Positions 40,512-51,556 of a stretch of DNA of 64,000 nucleotides are shown here, piece after piece. A program made the position numbers and the translations under genes. Source of the stretch: Chrysoperla carnea (taxonomy: Eukaryota > Arthropoda > Insecta > Neuroptera > Chrysopidae); contig NC_058338.1 of assembly GCF_905475395.1 (NCBI RefSeq), forward strand, positions 12,662,935 to 12,726,934. Direction: 5' to 3'. Under the pieces are notes generated by a model. It was not told where the DNA came from. It did not search any database and saw only the letters and a program-made list of their open reading frames with translations. How positions within the stretch are numbered: position 1 is the stretch's first letter; every line of letters begins with the position of its first letter.

Positions 40512-41775
40512 TTATATAGCGCCATTTACTTACTCGTAGAGATATTTTTATGCTAGCTAATTATACGGTCTCGGGATACATCTGGACTAAGAATGCTAGT
40601 GGTATGAATGAGACTCTGTATATACAAAATGATTCTCAAATAGATAGAGGAAATTTAATATCTCACTGTACAATTGGAATAAAATTTTACACAAGCATTG
40701 AACATTGTAAGAGTGGGCTAAAAAAAAGCAATTACTACTTTTACACTAGAGCCATTTATTGAACCTCTATTTTATACCTAAGGGCTACAGAGTCTGTCAT
40801 TTTTACCTCTACCATCCTTAATTTGGACAGATTAGACTTTATTTTTATCCAGGACTGAAAGTTAATTAAATTAGTGAGATTTCTGGAATGACTACGGCGC
40901 TCAATGTATTTTATAGACCTGTTTTTAGCAATTCTAGGAAAACAAACTGAATATATTTATTAATTTTTTATAATTTAATTTTATTAAATAATAAAAATTG
41001 ACCTATTTTTCCCACAAACAATTTTTTACAGCAAACTAATCCTAAAAAAAGACCAAAAACAAAACGGAAGCTTCTTACACAAATATTAATGTAAAGAAAC
41101 ACTGTTTGAAATTCTTACAATTATTCTTAACGTTTGACAAGAATTGATTTCAACATAACAAAACTGTGATAGGATAAAAATTTTTTTAATAAAGTGCGAT
41201 TTGTTTGCTTGTTTGAGATGACCTTAACGAACAGTCATAATCGTTGAGTTGAGTGAGATTTGCTTCGAAAAGTGGATAGAAATGGGAAGCAATTACATGG
41301 AATAGCATGGTCTTGTTCTATTTTCGAACAGTTAATTCGGTGCCGTGTAATCATAGGCGATGTTTTGTCTGTGGTAACTAGGAATTATTTTCTACCTAAA
41401 GTGTGATCTTTAATAAGGCGTATGCCATAATCAGCGGATCAGCCCCAGCCAGTCTACCCTAAAACACAGGAGCTTCATTATATTCTTGAACTCCAATATG
41501 CGTATACATACTTTACATTTTTATTTGTGGAAAAGCAATTCCACTAGAAGAAGAAACTTATGACTTTTGATTAAGTAATTATCCTCATCGGTGAATTTTG
41601 TTACATTTCGTTTCTATAAATTCGATTTTAATATTTTTTAAAGTGTCCCATTCCAATGTTTTTGTTTCTATTCTCTTTTTCATCTCAATTGAACGAAGAT
41701 GAGGTAAATTTAGCTAATAAAAAAGCTTACAAAGCTATTGAAAGAAAAATAGTGATCGTTGACTTTTATCATTAT

Positions 41776-41821
41776 CACTGTGCACTTTTCCACTGTATAT
41801 ACAGTGAAAAAGTGTACAGTG
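41776..41821. repeat. Near-perfect hairpin with 24-nt arms
   Basis: CACTGTGCACTTTTCCACTG faces CAGTGAAAAAGTGTACAGTG across the palindromic centre TATATA; 22 of 24 arm positions pair. A third ACACTGTATA copy follows at about 41848. There is no real loop, so a microRNA precursor is unlikely. Confidence 0.6.
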
Positions 41822-42659
41822 CAGTACATACAGAGAAATACCCTTTACACTGTATATTAATTTTTAATTAGAATGAGGGAAAATTACCACAAATTTAATA
41901 TCGAAAAATTTGTTTTTCAATATCGTACGATTAACCGGCTCAGTGGTGATGCGATCTAAATCGTCTTTAAAACGTTCGGCTACTGACCGGGAGGATGTAC
42001 ACTGTCGTCGCTTGGATAAGAACGAAGTAACCACATCATAAAAAATTTAATTGTATATTGGATGTAGTTTAAAATAAAATAAATAAAAAATTAAAAAATA
42101 ATGATGTGGGTGGCCTCTGTTATAGAAAGATATCTGAAAAACGGAGGTTAAACTTTATTATTATTATTAATATAGTACGTTTTTGTAAGCTCTGCCATTT
42201 TCACATTAATTCTATGAAAGAAGCTAACACCGAAAAAATGAATATTGATTACTGCAAGATCGTCAAAAATACTAAATTAAGGTCTATCTACTAAGATTAA
42301 GTTACTGAAAAATGGAAACTAAATTTTCGATATATTTATGTATTTTCTCTCATTTTAATCAATATTGAAATACTTCTCAGCCCCTTCCGAAGCAAGCGAG
42401 AACTGAAACACTCAAATCTATCACTGGCTTACAGTCTTAATGATGAATGGGCATAAAAATGTTGGATATCTGTAGAAATCTTTTCAATAAGTTATCATCT
42501 TAACAGTACCGGCTCTAGGTATGTGCGAGCGCACAGAACGCCACGAAAGAAGGGCGTACAAAATTAAATCTACTTATGTCTGTACTTATGAAAGAAACTT
42601 ATCAAATTAATAAAAAACAAACATCCAATCAAACTTTTAGAATATTAAATTAAAAATTT

Positions 42660-42868
42660 AAATGAACCCCCAGCATAAAATTTTAGGCTAAGGAACGTTA
42701 AACTCGCACTTCAAACATAGCTAAGAACTCAATTCGATCAAATTACCTTTTAGACAAACAAAAAATCAAAATCGGTTCATCCTTTTAGAAGCTACGATCA
42801 CAAAGCGAGACACATAGAGATGTTAAACTTAAAAACCCCCCTTTTTATTAGTCGGGGGTTAAAAATGT
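42660..42868. repeat. Dispersed insect repeat ending in a C-run/G-run hairpin
   Basis: AAAATCGGTTCATCCTTTTA, AGAAGCTACGATCACA, AAGCGAGACACAT and a terminal hairpin AACCCCCC..GGGGGTT resemble 3' ends of dispersed repeats I recall from other insects. Family not established. Confidence 0.45.
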
Positions 42869-44685
42869 TTAATCATATTACTTACGTACTTCGTTCATAC
42901 ATATACGATAAATCCATGAACATTGGAAATATCGGTACAAAATCAATGATTTCGTTCCCTTAGGAGAAAATTCGCTAAACTAGAAAAGTAAATTTTCAAT
43001 CATAACAATTTGTAATAAGGCATGTAAAAATCCAGATGAAAGGTGGAAGGGACACTCTGAGAGTTGGCACATGGTTCGAATTACTCTCGAATCACTGCAT
43101 CTTAATTTTACCTAAAGAAATTGTATACAAAAAATGTATTTTACTTTTATTTTGTGTTAATAGAATAGTGAAAATGAAAAAATTAGAATTTATTTTTTTT
43201 AATCTTTTGAGTGTGGATTACTCGACTGTTCCAATTCGATATTTTTTCAAAAACAAATTTGAAAAATATATTAGACTTTTATTCTATAATAGTGCCTAAA
43301 TTACTTAGGCCTTTAAAAAATAAAATTTCTTACAAAATTAGCTGTTTACAATGTTTAATAAAAGTCTCAAAATTAAATTCTTCCTATTGGGCCCAAATTT
43401 TATTATTTTCTTTTATGTGAAACCCTCCCAAAGGATGAATTTACTATTAATGTCAATTTATTTTAAATTGCAATGCAAAGTGGAGAAATTTTTTAGAAAA
43501 AATGATGAAGGCTACTCAATTTTGATTCGATTTTATAAATACCTTTCTGGAAAATGTAAAATTTATGGTAAATAATAATCTACCTCACATTTACTTGATG
43601 TTAAGTAAAAAAAAAATCATTGCTCTGAGGTCGAAGGTATGTCGATTAATCGAACCTATTTTTTTTTTTTTTTTTAATGTAATTTTTTTGTAGCATTTGT
43701 AATTTAAACTTATTTTTATTGACTGAAAATTTAAAATAAATTTGTTCATTTCATGTGTAATATAATAAAAATAAAGGAAATTTATATAATATGTAAAGAA
43801 AAGTTTTAAATTCATAACTTCCCAGTTTTTATCCGACTACACCACGCAAAGAAGTGGCAATGTGTTATGTGAATGAAGAATCAGGCGAATGATATGTTTG
43901 ATATGATACCTGCCGTGCCAATGAGTGCACTGCTTCGCTAGTTTCCTTTTACACCTGAGTGGTTCGATACTCAGATTACCCTAGCTGTGTTGTTTAGTGC
44001 CAGGCGTTTCAGTTTCTCGTAGCATTGATAGTAAATCTTCTATTGGAATCATGAAGCCTCAAGAATTTGATGTGTAGCCAGACTGTCTGATAAAATGCAT
44101 ATATGAACCCCGCTGTATTCTTTCGTGTTGCAAACTTGGACACCTTACAGTAGATTTTTCTTGAAAAACCATCCCGTTCTTAGTTTAGGCCCATAAACAT
44201 CATTTATCTCATGAAAAATTAAATACATATCGATTACAATCCTTGTAAAACGTAACAGCCTCGAATTTCCAGTTGTGAGGCCATTGTCCAAAATTCCTAG
44301 GTCGATCGATAGACAGGGAATTGTTCGTATAGAAAAAAAAAATTATAAAAACTTTTTTATAACTTTGTTACGAAGCTAATAAAATTCCCTGACTTTCTCT
44401 TTTTTAACGAAATTCCCTGACATTTTCAGGTTTTCTAGTAATGTGGCCACCATTTATAATTGATGAGCGGGAAGCTTGACAAAATAATAATACTTGTGAT
44501 TTTTAAAAGTACGTGGAATATATTTAAAAATACAAAATGGTTTGAAAAATAGTCTATGGAACAATTAGTTTATATAATAAAGATTTTCTCAAAATTTTTT
44601 ACAAACAGATTATTTTTCATAATAAATGTAAATAGAAAAACTTATTTTTGTATTATTAAATTGTATAAACTTAAAAAAATATTTA

Positions 44686-44696
44686 TTTATTTTTTT
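44686..44696 (-). terminator. Candidate poly(A) signal of importin alpha
   Basis: Overlapping AATAAATAAAT on the minus strand about 80 bp after the stop codon at 44772. Confidence 0.4.
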
Positions 44697-44771
44697 TTTA
44701 AATATTTAAAATAAAATTTTAACACTAAATAATATTACATGTAAAAGTACATTTTAAAAAACGAGAACATT

Positions 44772-47700
44772 TTAAAATGAGAATCCATTTGTAGCTCCTG
44801 TATTCTCAACATTAAATGATATTTCACCATCCGAATTTTCATTATTGGGTACATTTTCATCACCATCCTGTAAAAATCATAACAAATTTAAGTTTTTTTC
44901 TTAGTTTACAAACCTATCAGAGGGAAACATTTTTGGGAATCTCTGAATTAGATAATTTCTATTAGGATACAAAACTATAGCAAGAATGATACCTATGGAT
45001 AACAAATATATTTACCTCTGAAAAGAATCGATCAATTAATGCTAAAGCTTTCTCATAAACTCGTTCATTTTCATGATTTTGTAAATTCTCTAAACTATCA
45101 AGTCCACCACACGCTTCAATCATAATGGCTACATTCTCAGCTTGTCCAAGCTTTTCAGCTGCCTGTATAAATAATTTAAAAAAAATTAATTTTTATCAAA
45201 TTGTCTTGTGACTGAAGTTAAATTTAAACAAAATTACTTACCATTAAAATATTTGTAATACCATCCAAAGCAACTGTAACAGTTTTTGTATCTTTGGAAT
45301 TAAATAGAGCACATAGAGGTCGAAGTACACCAAGTTGTACCAAGTATGCGATTTGATGTACCGTACCACCACTAGTGTAATTTGTAACAGCCCATGCTGC
45401 TTCTTTCTGTGATTTGAAATCGCCCTGTACAAGATCAAATTTAAGAATAAATATTAAGTTTTTTTTTTTTAAATATGTGAGCAACAGAGAGAGCTACATT
45501 ACTAGGATCATATGTCCCTCACATTAAATGTTTGGCACTATCTCAACCTACAAATATACTTTAAAACTTTTATCTCAACTTGAGGGGATTATACAGATAA
45601 GAAAAGCCTTAAAAACGTCGAAAAAACTATTTTTTTTCCATTGAGAATTGCTGAAATCAACCATCGCTTTTATAATCTTGTTCTGTCTTGTGAAAAACCT
45701 AGCGTACCGAATTACAGGTCATTTGAATCAAAATGAGCATCTGGAGATATACAAATCGAAAGCCACATGCCAATAGGGCGTTTATCCAAAAATTTTCTGT
45801 TTGTAAGAAGATTTAAGCGTAAAAAAAGTGAACAAGTAGGGCGAACCTACACTCTTGGAGAAATATAATCAAGTAAATGCACGCGAATTCAAAACCTTAA
45901 AAAGCAATTACAGATTATTTTAATTATTTAAAGTGTTAATTTTTAATTATACACGATTTTCGTGCCTATTTTATTTTTGGAAACGTCAGGTGAAAAAAGA
46001 AAAGAAAACGTTAATAAAATGTTTGGCTAAATACCCATAAATTAATTTTAATTAATTTTTAATGGTTAAAAAGACATTATAAGCTACTGAAAATACTGAT
46101 GTATCTGACCGTGAACAAAATACAACAAAAACAACTTTTACGATTTCAACAACTTCAATCGTGTTCATGGTCAGTGTCTGGAAATATGGAAAAGAAAAAT
46201 CTTGCCTATAATAAAATGGACCCTTATCTTGTGTAATAATTGCGTATGGATAATTACAATAGAACAACTTTTATTCGAGTTTCTGGTTTTCCGTGGCTTT
46301 AAGAATCGAACGATACATGTTCAGTTTTGAAGAATAATAATTATTGATGATAATGTGCTCATAAATCCAAAGTTTAAATCATAAACTGATTGCTTACCGT
46401 AGATAATACATTTAATAATGGTTCCATAATGCCAGCATCAATAACTTTTTGAATTTGATCAGAATTACCAGCAGTTACATTTGATACAGTCCATGCGGCT
46501 TCTTTAACAATGTTTATTCTTGAATGTTGTAACAATTTTACTAAATGAACCAAAACGTCTGCAGCTAAAACCATGTCTGTCTAAAAAATATAAAACAGAA
46601 AAGTTTCAAATATAAAACAAAAAAATTAAATAAATTTCTTATAACAGCTCCATTATTTTTAATCAGTTGTGTTTTTGGCTATTTTTAATGATTATTAACG
46701 ATAGTAAATTCACATATGGTTGAAATTCGAAAAATAACTTTTATCGATAAAAATGTTTAAAAAGAAAATTACCGAAAAAGAAAACAGCCTGTATATATAA
46801 AAAAAAAAATTAATAATAATCAATAAACTTACTTGTTGATCTGTACCAGTAACAATATTTCCAACCGCTCGTAACGATGGTGTTAAAACTGTAGCCTCTT
46901 CACTAGATAATAATTGAACTAAGCGTGGAACAAGACCAGTATCTATGACAGCTTGAATTTTTTCATTTGATCCATCGGTAAGATATGAAAGTGCCCAACA
47001 TGTATCAGCTAAAACATCTTTATCCGGTGAATATAATAATTGTGCCAATGTTGGAAGACATTCTCTGACACGAATAAACTCTGGTGGAGGATTTTTGTTT
47101 CGACATAAATTCGATATTGCCCATACAGTATTTCGTAGTAACGATATCTGAAATTATAACAAAATTAAGTTTGAGCCTAAACACTTTTGACGATATCTGA
47201 AATTATAACAATTAAAATTAAGTTTGAGCCTAAACACTTTTGTTTCGATTCAATACAATTATAATGCTCTTAATATAAAGCCCCAATTTTTTTTTAAACA
47301 TTGTTGAATTAATATAAAATATCTCCATAGTTTTACTTACCGATGTATCCGGTTTGATAAGTTTTAATAAAGCTGGCATCACGTTACAATTAAGTACTAA
47401 ATCTCTGTTTGTTGCACCATCGCCAGCGATATTACCCAATGCCCAAACAGCTTGTTCAGCAACATTTAAATATGGTGACCCAAGTAAAAGTACCAACTTT
47501 TCCAAAGCACCAGCTTGTACCACAGCCATTGTTTGTTCAGATGTACCAGACGCAATATTGGTTAAAGCCCAACATGCTTCAAATTGTAATACTGAACTAC
47601 AATTTTAAAAAAAGATTAAGTACTTTAGGTACCACAAATTTTAGAGTAGAAACTGTGTAATAGGGAATAATCATGTATTTTTTTTTATATTTTTAATTCA

Positions 47701-49252
47701 TTGTTTACACCGTTATAACAAAGTAAAAAGTATAAATACTGCTTAAAAATGCTGTAATTAAGTGTAAAAAAATATTTAAAATACATTATAATTTTGAGAT
47801 ATTTAAACGCAGTTTTTTGGCGCTCTCTGTTGATGGCGTATAAGTACGTGATCTGTCAATTGGTGACAGTTCAAAGTATAATTTACACTTTAAAAAAATG
47901 AATTTACAACACAGAATTTACACTCGTTATTATTAATTTTTCTAATAAAAAGCCGTATAATAGTACAATTTAATGAAATACCATATAAAATGTACGTAAT
48001 TAATACCATACAGTATGTCAACAAATTTGACAAGCCCGTACTTTGATGTCACGGGGGTCATTATGTTCTGACATCAGATTGGTCCTAGTTCTCCAAATTG
48101 CTTTAACAGTCAATTTAGATCTTAAAGGGTAAGAGATAGAAAGTTGATCTTCATAAAAAACTAACATTTTTTCGAAAATCGTTAGCTTTCGAAGGAAATG
48201 CGACTTAAATTTATGTTATTATTGCATTTAATCGAAGACAATACGCTAGCTTTAGAAGATTTAGGCAAAATGTGTTAATTACTTTTAAGCCCAAGTAATT
48301 TTTCTAGATCATTTGAAGATCAAGGTCATGAATGACCTTGAAACTAGAATTTCAGGTCAAAGTCATAGACACAGGCAAATATTCTCTATTGCTCTTGACA
48401 ACTTTTGTCAAAAACATTTTTCTGTAGCTAGCGTGTTTTCTTTTGATTGAATGACATATTTTTAAGCCACATTTTCTCCGAAAGCTAACGGTTTTCCCTA
48501 TTGTTCCCTATAAATGTGTCTAACTCCCTGTACATGCTTGACAATTGGGATGTTATGGATACAAAATTTCGGATTCGAATACGGATATTTGAATTTTAAT
48601 ACCGGTTTCGGTTACGAATATCCTTTTAGGAGTTTCGGTTATGGACTTCCATAACATCCCTGTTGTGAAAAATGTAAATACAACAAATATAGTCGCCTGA
48701 CGTCAAAAATGATAACTCAGAAACTAATCAGGCACTTACTTTTCAGTCTTGGATAGGAATTCAACACATTTTGGCACGACACCACACTGGATCATCAGGT
48801 CAATAGGAGGATTTCGTTCACGACTTAGAATCTTCCTGCAAGCTTGTGTTGCCTGTAATTGAATTTTCTCGTCCATACTCATTAAACCTAGAAAGAAAAT
48901 TAACCAGTTTAATAGCCGGTAAAAAATGTTTTTGATTGCCAGCGTTTAAACGATGTACGGTTTAGTACGTACCTTCCATAATTTCTTCTGGTGTCATAGT
49001 AATCGGAGAATATGCACTGTTTTTCTCCTGTAATGGAGATAGTGGTTCTTCCATTTCAGAGATATTTCGACGTTTTTGTAATTGATCATCCTTTCGAGCC
49101 TTTCGTAATTGCACATTTTCTTCAGTCCGACGTCTTCGCATTGTCTAAATATAAAAATTGATTAGATTATTGAATTTATGAAATTTTTAAAACATGTGTA
49201 CCTCTGTATCTCGTCCTTTATTTTTAAACTTGTTCATTCTTGCTTCAGACAT
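44772..49252 (-). CDS. Importin subunit alpha, Pendulin / KPNA2 class, complete
   Basis: Nine coding exons: 49202-49252 (ATG at 49252), 48973-49144, 48740-48887, 47341-47596, 46833-47147, 46398-46580, 45242-45424, 45016-45162, 44772-44867; 516 residues, normal for the family. The N-terminal importin-beta-binding domain is seen in [20 protein letters not shown] and [14 protein letters not shown]. Ten armadillo repeats follow with the NLS-groove W..N ladder: [76 protein letters not shown] short acidic tail ends GATNGFSF, like the GYTF end of KPNA2 and Pendulin. It binds classical nuclear localisation signals and hands cargo to importin beta. The Pendulin class, rather than alpha1 or alpha3, is chosen from the RRNI..SPL segment and C-terminus. 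Introns hold a mobile-element copy and a duplicated splice acceptor. Confidence 0.94.
47141..47248 (-). repeat. 49-bp tandem duplication spanning the importin alpha exon 5 acceptor
   Basis: ACGATATCTGAAATTATAAC followed by AAGTTTGAGCCTAAACAC occurs at 47141 and again at 47190. The repeat carries a second copy of the 3' splice site and the first bases of exon 5. Use of the outer acceptor would add 49 nt and shift the frame. Confidence 0.85.
47597..48739 (-). other. Importin alpha intron 3
   Basis: 1.1 kb. Holds TIR element copy 2 (47663-48053). After that comes a stretch with inverted and direct AGGTCA-like half-sites (48321-48365) and an imperfect repeat of CGGATTCGAATACGG / CGGTTACGAATATCC near 48570-48625. 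No coding sequence. Confidence 0.6.
47663..48053 (-). mobile_element. TIR element family X, copy 2, truncated, in importin alpha intron 3
   Basis: Starts GGGAATAATCATG and stays collinear with copy 3 through TTTACACCGTTATAACAAAG, TTTTTTGGCGCTCTCTGTTG, CTGTCAATTGGTGACAG and GACAAGCCCGTACTTTGATG. It then breaks off, so the far third and its end are missing. Confidence 0.85.
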
Positions 49253-51556
49253 TTTTAATGATCTAAAATTGAATAAAAATCACAGAAAGAGGTTAACTAT
49301 TGATTATCAATTTATCGAATATATTCAATGATTCACACAATTTATTATAAAAATGGTTTTAAACAAATAATTAATAACTTTTTTAATATCTTCTTTGAAC
49401 AACTGTCGTTCGTTGAATGTCTGATATCGAAAAGTTTATGAATATTCAATTGAAACCAATCAAATGTTATGCTGTACAAAACTTATTTTTCAGTTAAAAA
49501 TTTTTACCAATCAACGTTGTCGTTTATAAATTTTAAATGTGAAATTCAATTTGATTGGTTGATTTTGATGTTACTTAACTCGGTGGTTTTCATAAACAAA
49601 AGATCATGTAAACCCGCTACACATTAAAGCCCGTTACACACTATACAGTTTATCGGAATCATTAAAATTTTTTTTCTTTTCACAGTCAGTGCTAATTTTA
49701 ATGACTGGATTGATTTTTTAATTTCGAAAAATGCTTAAAATTATTAATAATCCCGTTCCCGATTCAAATGTTATTTCATGAATATAAATATTGCATGAAT
49801 ATAAATATAATAAATATGTAAAATATCTGTTTCTTCTTGTTCTTGAATAATTCGAAATTTATTTTTAACTTGTTAATACTGAATTTCTTAGCAAGCATAG
49901 ATAGGGGCGAATTTCTTTGTAGCACCCCGCCCTACATTATAAAAAGAATTATTCGTAATTAAGCTCATTGGGACTTTATTATTTAGCCACGTTGATGTGT
50001 GGGTAGTTAGTTCTATCTATTATTTCGTTTGTTTAGTAGTCGCAAAAAATAATCTTTAATAAAGTTCATTAAAACTTACTTGGTACTAACGTTGGTAACT
50101 GCGTACATGTGAAGCAGGTTTTAGAGTTGTTTTTGTTTACCAAGTCGGAAATCGCATATACATAATTTTTTTCTGGGTTTGAGAATTGGGATCAATTTGA
50201 ATTGAATTTATTTTTTATCAAATTAAAAAAAATAATACCCAAACATCCTTTAAAATTTTCCATAATCAAGAAATCTTAACGTCATACTGTTTTATAACGT
50301 TTTATTTTCAAAAATTTTAAAGTCAATCTTAAAAAGCTATAGTATTTGAAAAAAAATTTTGTAGTGACTCATTTTAATCTCTCCGGTTTAATATTTTTCC
50401 AGTTTTTGGAAAAAAATACTCTGACTAAAAGTTCTACTTAGAGATAATATCTTATGAAGTCCTTCAATTTGACCTTGACTTTCAAGATCGTCTTAAACTA
50501 TTTTTCATAAATTATAACAGATAGAGGAAATATAGGAAATCGGATAAAAATAAACAAATAATTAAAAGTAATAAAAAACTTTTTTCAAAGTTTCCCCTTA
50601 TAAAAAAACTCTTGAAGAAGTATTTAGCCAAGGAGTTTATAATGGACATATTATATAGGGACTATGAAATGTAGAGTTAAATATTGACATAGAGTGCGTT
50701 CCATTGGCTAGCGACTACGCGCGAACACATAAGAAATTGAAAATGATATTTAGAGAGATTTAATTAGAAAATTTGGATCCTCGCTGGAAATAGGTATTAT
50801 TGCTTATTTCCGACACTTGTTGTTAGTTGATGAAATACTTCAAACTTACAGAATTCAACCATCTATGCTGCGCTGTACCTGTGTATGAACCTATTTTTTT
50901 GCTCTAGCTGGAGGGAATATTCATGTATTTTTTTATATTTTTAATTCATTGTTTACACCGTTATAACAAAGTAAAAAATATAAATACTGCTTAAAAATGC
51001 TGTATTTAGGTGCAAAAAAAATATTTAAAATACATTATAATTTTGAGATATTTAAACGCAGTTTTTTGGCGCTCTCTGTTGATGACGTATAAGTACGTGA
51101 TCTGTCAATTGGTGACAGTTCAATGCATAATTTACACTTAACAAAATGAATTTACAACACAGAATTTACACCCATTATTATTAATTTTTCTAATAAAAAG
51201 CCGTAGAATAGTATAATTTAATGAAATACCATATAAAATGTAAGTAATTAATATCATACAGTATGTCAACAAATTTGACAAGCCCGTACTTTGATGTCAC
51301 GTCCGTATAAAAATTTGAATTTCTGTTTTAGAAATTTTTAAATGCCCTCACTGTATTTGTACTTTTATTAATTAATTTTAAGTAATTAAAAAGATATTAA
51401 TTACTAAAATAATGGTTTAGTTGAAATGTCCAGTCATTAAAGTTACGGAAGAAAAATATTTGAACCAAATTTAAATATCATGAATATTCCCTATTGGGGC
51501 TATAAATGGTGAATTAATAAAATAACAAAATAAATCAACGTAGGTATGGAGTAAAT
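49253..51556. other. Spacer between importin alpha and APC1
   Basis: 2.3 kb, upstream of importin alpha and downstream of APC1 (both minus strand). TIR element copy 3 occupies 50913-51491, ending only 66 bp from the APC1 stop codon. The rest is AT-rich with no gene seen. Confidence 0.6.
50913..51491 (-). mobile_element. TIR element family X, copy 3 (full length, 579 bp)
   Basis: Ends GGGAATATTCATG and CATGAATATTCCC are inverted. The interior contains GGCGCTCTCTGTTGATGACG, a CTGTCAATTGGTGACAG palindrome and AACCATTATTTTAGTAATTA on the reverse strand. There is no open frame of any length, so it is non-autonomous. The superfamily is undetermined because no clear target duplication is visible. 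If transcribed with APC1, it would form part of that gene's 3' region. Confidence 0.85.

Larger units (their letters stand above)
37951..44771. other. 6.8 kb region without a recognised gene
   Basis: Lies between the 3' ends of Elongin B (+) and importin alpha (-). An AATAAA near 38188 may end Elongin B. Contents are a short inverted repeat (39249-39374), a TIR element (40285-40511), a near-perfect hairpin (41776-41821), a dispersed repeat with a C-run/G-run hairpin (42660-42868), and ATTCCCTGACTTTC / ATTCCCTGACATTTTC motifs near 44380-44430. Open frames here (for example at 40550, 41656 and 43036) are short, AT-driven and unlike known proteins. Confidence 0.55.

Noticed and set aside
43036-43815. 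Overlapping open frames on both strands
   Set aside because: Rich in Phe, Lys, Ile and Asn, mutually overlapping, with no domain. Typical of random AT-rich sequence.
47354-47660. Plus-strand open frames opposite importin alpha exon 4
   Set aside because: Shadow frames of an armadillo-repeat exon.
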